DNA from: Caldora sp. SIO3E6
GTDB lineage: Bacteria > Cyanobacteriota > Cyanobacteriia > Cyanobacteriales > Coleofasciculaceae
Assembly: GCA_010672185.1 (NCBI GenBank)
Contig: JAAHHL010000356.1
Span: 1-7,029 of the forward strand
Length of the DNA: 7,029 nucleotides
Direction of reading: 5' to 3'
Part shown: positions 4,586 to 7,029 of the stretch, piece after piece
How the letters are laid out: each line of letters begins with the position of its first letter
Numbering within the stretch: position 1 is the stretch's first letter
Program-made: the position numbers and the translations under genes
The notes under the pieces: generated by a model
Database searches by the model: none
Told to the model about the DNA's origin: nothing
Seen by the model: the letters and a program-made list of their open reading frames with translations, nothing else

Positions 4586-5995
4586 CTACCCTAAAGGATG
4601 AGCCATTTTATGGGGATCAACAATTTGGTCAAATTCTTCTGCTGAGATATACCCTAACTGTAGGCAAGCATCTTTCAGGGTAAGGTCTTTTTCCATTGCC
4701 AAGTGAGCAACCTCGGCAGCTTTATCGTAACCAATCTTCGGACTCAAAGCAGTAACCAGCATTAGGGACTGTTGTAGGAAGTAGTCGATTTTCTTCCGGT
4801 TGGGTTCTAGGCCATCTAACAAGAAGTCAGTAAAATTATTACAGCTGTCAGCTAGTAGATTAATTGATTGGAGCAGGTTGAACACCATCATCGGCTTAAA
4901 GACATTAAGCTCAAAATGTCCCTGAGAACCAGCAAAAGCGATCGCGGCATCATACCCCATTACTTGAGTAGCTACCATGGTTATGGCTTCGCATTGGGTG
5001 GGATTGACTTTCCCAGGCATAATGGAAGAACCTGGTTCGTTAGAAGGTAGGATCAGCTCACCCAAGCCACAACGGGGACCACATCCGAGGAAGCGAATAT
5101 CATTAGCAATCTTCAGCAAAGAACAAGCTAGGGTTTTGAGAGCGCCACTAGCCATTACTATGGCATCATGAGCTGCGATCGCGGCAAATTTATTTGGCGC
5201 ACAGATAAAGGGTAAGCCTGTAATCTCACTGATGTATTTAACTGTACCTTCGGCAAACCCTTGGGGAGCATTCAATCCTGTACCAACCGCAGTTCCGCCA
5301 ATCGCCAGTTCGTATAATTTGGGGAGGATAGCTGCAATCCGCTGTAAATTATCATCAAGTTGAGCCACATATCCCGAAAACTCTTGACCAAGGGTAAGAG
5401 GAACTGCATCTTGGAGGTGAGTACGCCCAATTTTAGCAATATCTGCCCACGCCACAGCTTTCTTAGCTAAAGCATTCCGCATTTTCTTTACCTTGGGAAT
5501 CAATCTTTGGTGGATTGCCACAGCGGCAGCAATATGCATCGCAGTTGGGAAAGTATCATTGGAAGACTGGGACATATTAACGTGATCATTGGGGTGGATA
5601 GGGTTCTTACTACCCATCACTCCTCCAGCGATTTCAATACCCCGGTTAGCAATTACCTCATTAACATTCATATTGCATTGAGTACCGCTACCCGTCATCC
5701 AAACACGGAGGGGAAAATTACCATCTAGCTTTCCCTCGATCACTTCTTCCGCTGCCTGCACCATCAACTTAGCTTGAGCTTCTGGCAACTTACCCAACTC
5801 ACAATTAGCTTTGGCTGCGGCTTGCTTCAGAATCCCCATCGCCTTAATTACTTCCGGCGGGATGAAATCCTCTCCAATAGAAAAGTAAATGAGCGATCGC
5901 TGGGTCTGTGCTCCCCAATAACGATTAGTGGGAACTTCAATTGCTCCCATACTATCAGTTTCTGTACGAGTATTCGGCTGTTTTGCTTCAGTCAT
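4586..5995 (-). CDS. fumC: Fumarate hydratase, class II
   Basis: This cytosolic homotetrameric enzyme interconverts fumarate and L-malate without an iron-sulfur cluster. The 469-residue protein is full length. It has the substrate-binding segment TGSGTQCNMNVNEV (101-114), HPNDHVNMSQSSNDTFPT (134-151), GRTHLQD with catalytic-site His193 (E. coli His188), and the family signature GSSIMPGKVNP (322-332) with Ser323 as the expected catalytic base (E. coli Ser318) plus Lys329 and Asn331. These separate it from aspartase and argininosuccinate lyase, though an aspartase cannot be excluded from motifs alone. The start at 5995 gives a normal N-terminus ending in GAIEVP, but no ribosome-binding site is seen because a heptamer array begins 7 bp upstream. 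It is in the same direction as cpcT, 201 bp behind it, with no terminator between. No T-tract terminator was found at its 3' end. Confidence 0.96.
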   Translation of the reverse strand: MTEAKQPNTRTETDSMGAIEVPTNRYWGAQTQRSLIYFSIGEDFIPPEVIKAMGILKQAAAKANCELGKLPEAQAKLMVQAAEEVIEGKLDGNFPLRVWMTGSGTQCNMNVNEVIANRGIEIAGGVMGSKNPIHPNDHVNMSQSSNDTFPTAMHIAAAVAIHQRLIPKVKKMRNALAKKAVAWADIAKIGRTHLQDAVPLTLGQEFSGYVAQLDDNLQRIAAILPKLYELAIGGTAVGTGLNAPQGFAEGTVKYISEITGLPFICAPNKFAAIAAHDAIVMASGALKTLACSLLKIANDIRFLGCGPRCGLGELILPSNEPGSSIMPGKVNPTQCEAITMVATQVMGYDAAIAFAGSQGHFELNVFKPMMVFNLLQSINLLADSCNNFTDFLLDGLEPNRKKIDYFLQQSLMLVTALSPKIGYDKAAEVAHLAMEKDLTLKDACLQLGYISAEEFDQIVDPHKMAHPLG

Positions 5996-6002
5996 TAGTT
6001 AA

Positions 6003-6072
6003 TTGAGAATTGGGAATTGGGAATTGGGAATTGGGAATTGGGAATTGGGAATTGGGAATTGGGAATTGGGAA
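6003..6072. repeat. Heptamer tandem array, TTGGGAA x 10, at the fumC start
   Basis: One TTGAGAA and nine perfect TTGGGAA units run without interruption from 6003 to 6072. The near edge is 7 bp from the fumC ATG, so on the minus strand AATTCCC repeats form the immediate 5' untranslated or promoter region of fumC. The unit is the same as in the six-copy array behind frp (2341-2382). Confidence 0.95.
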
Positions 6073-6118
6073 TGGAGAAGGTTGAGTGGAGTAGGTCGAA
6101 GGTCGAATCAACTAAACA
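6073..6118 (-). other. Only non-array sequence between fumC and cpcT
   Basis: These 46 bp separate the two heptamer arrays. They contain a small direct repeat, GGTCGAA twice (6093-6099 and 6100-6106, the plus-strand reading). No recognisable -35 or -10 pair and no terminator hairpin were seen on the minus strand. If fumC has a private promoter it must be here or inside an array. Confidence 0.5.
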
Positions 6119-6209
6119 CCTAATACCTAACACCTAACACCTAACACCTACCACCTAACACCTAACACCTAACACCTAACACCTAACACCTACCACCTAA
6201 CATCTAACT
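6119..6209. repeat. Heptamer tandem array, CCTAACA x 13, running into cpcT
   Basis: Thirteen 7-bp units run from CCTAATA (6119) to TCTAACT (6209). Nine are perfect CCTAACA, two are CCTACCA and the end units carry one or two changes. The last two units overlap the 3' end of cpcT, including its stop codon at 6199-6197. Read on the minus strand the unit is TGTTAGG, which supplies TAG stops. Confidence 0.93.
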
Positions 6210-6787
6210 TCATCAGCAAAACTAGTCCAACGAACAAAGTGAAAAGCTCCTGCGATCGAACCCCAAACTAGCTCATCGGTTTCTGGATCTCTTCCCCGAT
6301 CTAAGCTGATTAATTGGTGTTCGTCCACTTCAAAATTACTGTCGAGATAGGTTTCCTTATCCTTGCGCACTACCATACAAGCTTTACCTGGTTCCACCTC
6401 CGCTTTAAAGCTGTGACCAGTCCAGACTACATTAAAAGTACAGCCGGTCAGTTTCTCCAACTGGTCAGCCCTCAAGGATTGTAGACATTCTAAGTTACGG
6501 GAAGCACCATAGAATGATTCTTCTTCCTTGACCTTGTAGTTTTCAATTTTGAGACTACCATCTACCTCAACTAGCTTTAACACCCGCAATCGATAGGGTT
6601 TGTTGAGCATGTAGTCATAGGCTTGTTCGAGAAACAAACTCGGACTATCCAGCACAGAGGGAGGTAGGGGACGCATACAAACTCTGATATGAGCATATAG
6701 AGGCGGGTTGTCAAATGCCTGCTGTTGATTGCTAAAGTCAGCTGCCATCCAGCGAGCTAAGGTAGCAATATCTGTAGAATGGGTCAT
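6197..6787 (-). CDS. cpcT: CpcT-type phycobiliprotein lyase (phycocyanobilin to beta-phycocyanin)
   Basis: CpcT attaches phycocyanobilin to Cys153/155 of the phycocyanin beta subunit, a step in building phycobilisome rods; CpeT proteins are the phycoerythrin-side relatives. The 196-residue protein has about the family length. It shows MTHSTDIATLARWMAADFSN at the N-terminus, the FYGASR motif (92-97), EPGKACMVVR (132-141), SLDRGRD (161-167) and a final beta strand ending FVRWTSFADEV. These are the conserved blocks of the CpcT/CpeT beta-barrel. The start at 6787 gives the standard N-terminus; AGGA lies only two bases before the ATG, a poor spacing. The last residues and the TAG stop come from a heptamer array, so the C-terminus may have been altered. 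It is followed in the same direction by fumC with no terminator. No phycocyanin structural gene is in the window. A perfect palindrome lies just upstream. Confidence 0.93.
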   Translation of the reverse strand: MTHSTDIATLARWMAADFSNQQQAFDNPPLYAHIRVCMRPLPPSVLDSPSLFLEQAYDYMLNKPYRLRVLKLVEVDGSLKIENYKVKEEESFYGASRNLECLQSLRADQLEKLTGCTFNVVWTGHSFKAEVEPGKACMVVRKDKETYLDSNFEVDEHQLISLDRGRDPETDELVWGSIAGAFHFVRWTSFADEVRC

Positions 6788-6799
6788 TTCCTAGGGGCG

Positions 6800-6829
6800 G
6801 GTAAGCACGATAATCTAGATTATCTTACC
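6800..6829 (-). promoter_or_regulatory. Palindrome upstream of cpcT, operator or leader hairpin candidate
   Basis: GATAATCTAGATTATC (6809-6824) is a perfect 16-bp palindrome. GGTAA (6800-6804) and TTACC (6825-6829) extend the symmetry with a four-base offset on one side. The whole structure lies 12 bp upstream of the cpcT ATG. A GATAAT on the minus strand resembles a -10 box, but its -35 partner is weak. It fits a dimeric-repressor operator or a hairpin covering the translation start; the regulator is unknown. Confidence 0.5.
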
Positions 6830-6842
6830 TTCTGACTTGAAA

Positions 6843-6874
6843 GAGACGCGGAGACGCGGGGACGCGGGGACGCG
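6843..6874. repeat. Octamer tandem array, G[A/G]GACGCG x 4
   Basis: Four contiguous 8-bp units, two GAGACGCG and two GGGACGCG, are followed by a partial GAGA. The array lies 56 bp upstream of the cpcT start. It shares the 8-bp period, but not the unit, with the array at 4048-4126. Confidence 0.9.
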
Positions 6875-6950
6875 GAGAAAGAGATTTTTATGTATGGTGG
6901 TGAAAAAATTTTTTTCATAGGGATTGCCTTGTTTATCGAGAGTATCAAGC

Positions 6951-6967
6951 ACTGGCAAGATGCCAGT
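6951..6967. repeat. Perfect hairpin ACTGGCA-AGA-TGCCAGT
   Basis: A 7-bp perfect inverted repeat has a 3-nt AGA loop, giving the centre GGCAAGATGCC. No T-tract follows on the plus strand (ACCACAG follows). From memory, short palindromes centred on GGCAAGATGCC recur in cyanobacterial spacers, so this may be a dispersed palindromic repeat; that is not provable here. Confidence 0.5.
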
Positions 6968-6990
6968 ACCACAGTATATTTTCTTTAACT

Positions 6991-7028
6991 TTGGTGAAGC
7001 TTCCCGTCAGGCATCGTTGCTTCACTAA
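6991..7028. repeat. Inverted repeat at the right edge
   Basis: GTGAAGC (6994-7000) and GCTTCAC (7019-7025) are perfect complements around an 18-nt loop. TTG (6991-6993) and TAA (7026-7028) add three more pairs, one of them G-T. The window ends here, so whether a T-tract follows on the plus strand, which would make it a terminator, cannot be seen. Confidence 0.45.
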
Positions 7029-7029
7029 G

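Noticed and set aside
2341..6209. CRISPR array as an explanation for the direct repeats.
   Set aside because: The units are 7 to 9 bp and contiguous with no unique spacers, and no cas gene is present.
6901..6917. The palindrome TGAAAAAAT/TTTTTTCA as an operator.
   Set aside because: It is a homopolymer A/T junction that is self-complementary by composition, with weak specificity.
6890..6988. A 32-codon ATG frame in the right spacer.
   Set aside because: There is no ribosome-binding site and no recognisable motif, and it runs through a palindromic A/T tract and a perfect hairpin. It is best explained as chance.

Overview
The window is a stretch of cyanobacterial chromosome. It carries five complete genes for photosynthesis, photoprotection and housekeeping, one more complete housekeeping gene (class II fumarase), and the first 45 codons of psbA (photosystem II D1). 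The cyanobacterial origin rests on psbA, the orange carotenoid protein (OCP), the fluorescence recovery protein (FRP) and a CpcT-type phycobiliprotein lyase. Five perfect HIP1 octamers (GCGATCGC) and abundant heptamer tandem repeats in the spacers agree with it. The amount of spacer repeat suggests a filamentous or large-genome cyanobacterium, but I cannot name the genus.

Layout, left to right. psbA (minus, 1-136) is cut by the left edge. A 339-bp spacer follows, holding the psbA promoter and leader, a heptamer array and a nonamer array. The HinT-type HIT protein (minus, 476-817) is divergent from ocp (plus, 982-1941). Their shared 164-bp spacer has a CRP-like palindrome and phased GTTACA repeats. 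A clear intrinsic terminator lies between ocp and frp (plus, 2012-2338). Next comes the ComM/YifB AAA+ protein (plus, 2485-4014). It converges on fumC (minus, 4586-5995) across 571 bp without a gene, filled with an octamer array, a strong hairpin and two copies of a composite repeat module. The 201 bp between fumC and cpcT (minus, 6197-6787) is almost entirely two heptamer arrays, and one of them runs into the end of cpcT. The right 242 bp holds a perfect 16-bp palindrome just upstream of cpcT, an octamer array and two hairpins, with no gene I can support.

How the genes relate. OCP is the blue-green-light sensor and quencher of the phycobilisome, and FRP detaches OCP and speeds its return to the dark form, so ocp-frp is a complete on/off module for photoprotection. 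psbA and cpcT serve the same machinery (photosystem II and phycocyanin chromophore attachment). HinT, ComM and fumarase look like unrelated neighbours.

I found no clearly new multi-gene system. The least explained structures are the duplicated spacer module (4243-4562), the arrays at the 5' side of fumC and the 3' end of cpcT, and the candidate light or second-messenger operator sites in front of ocp and psbA.
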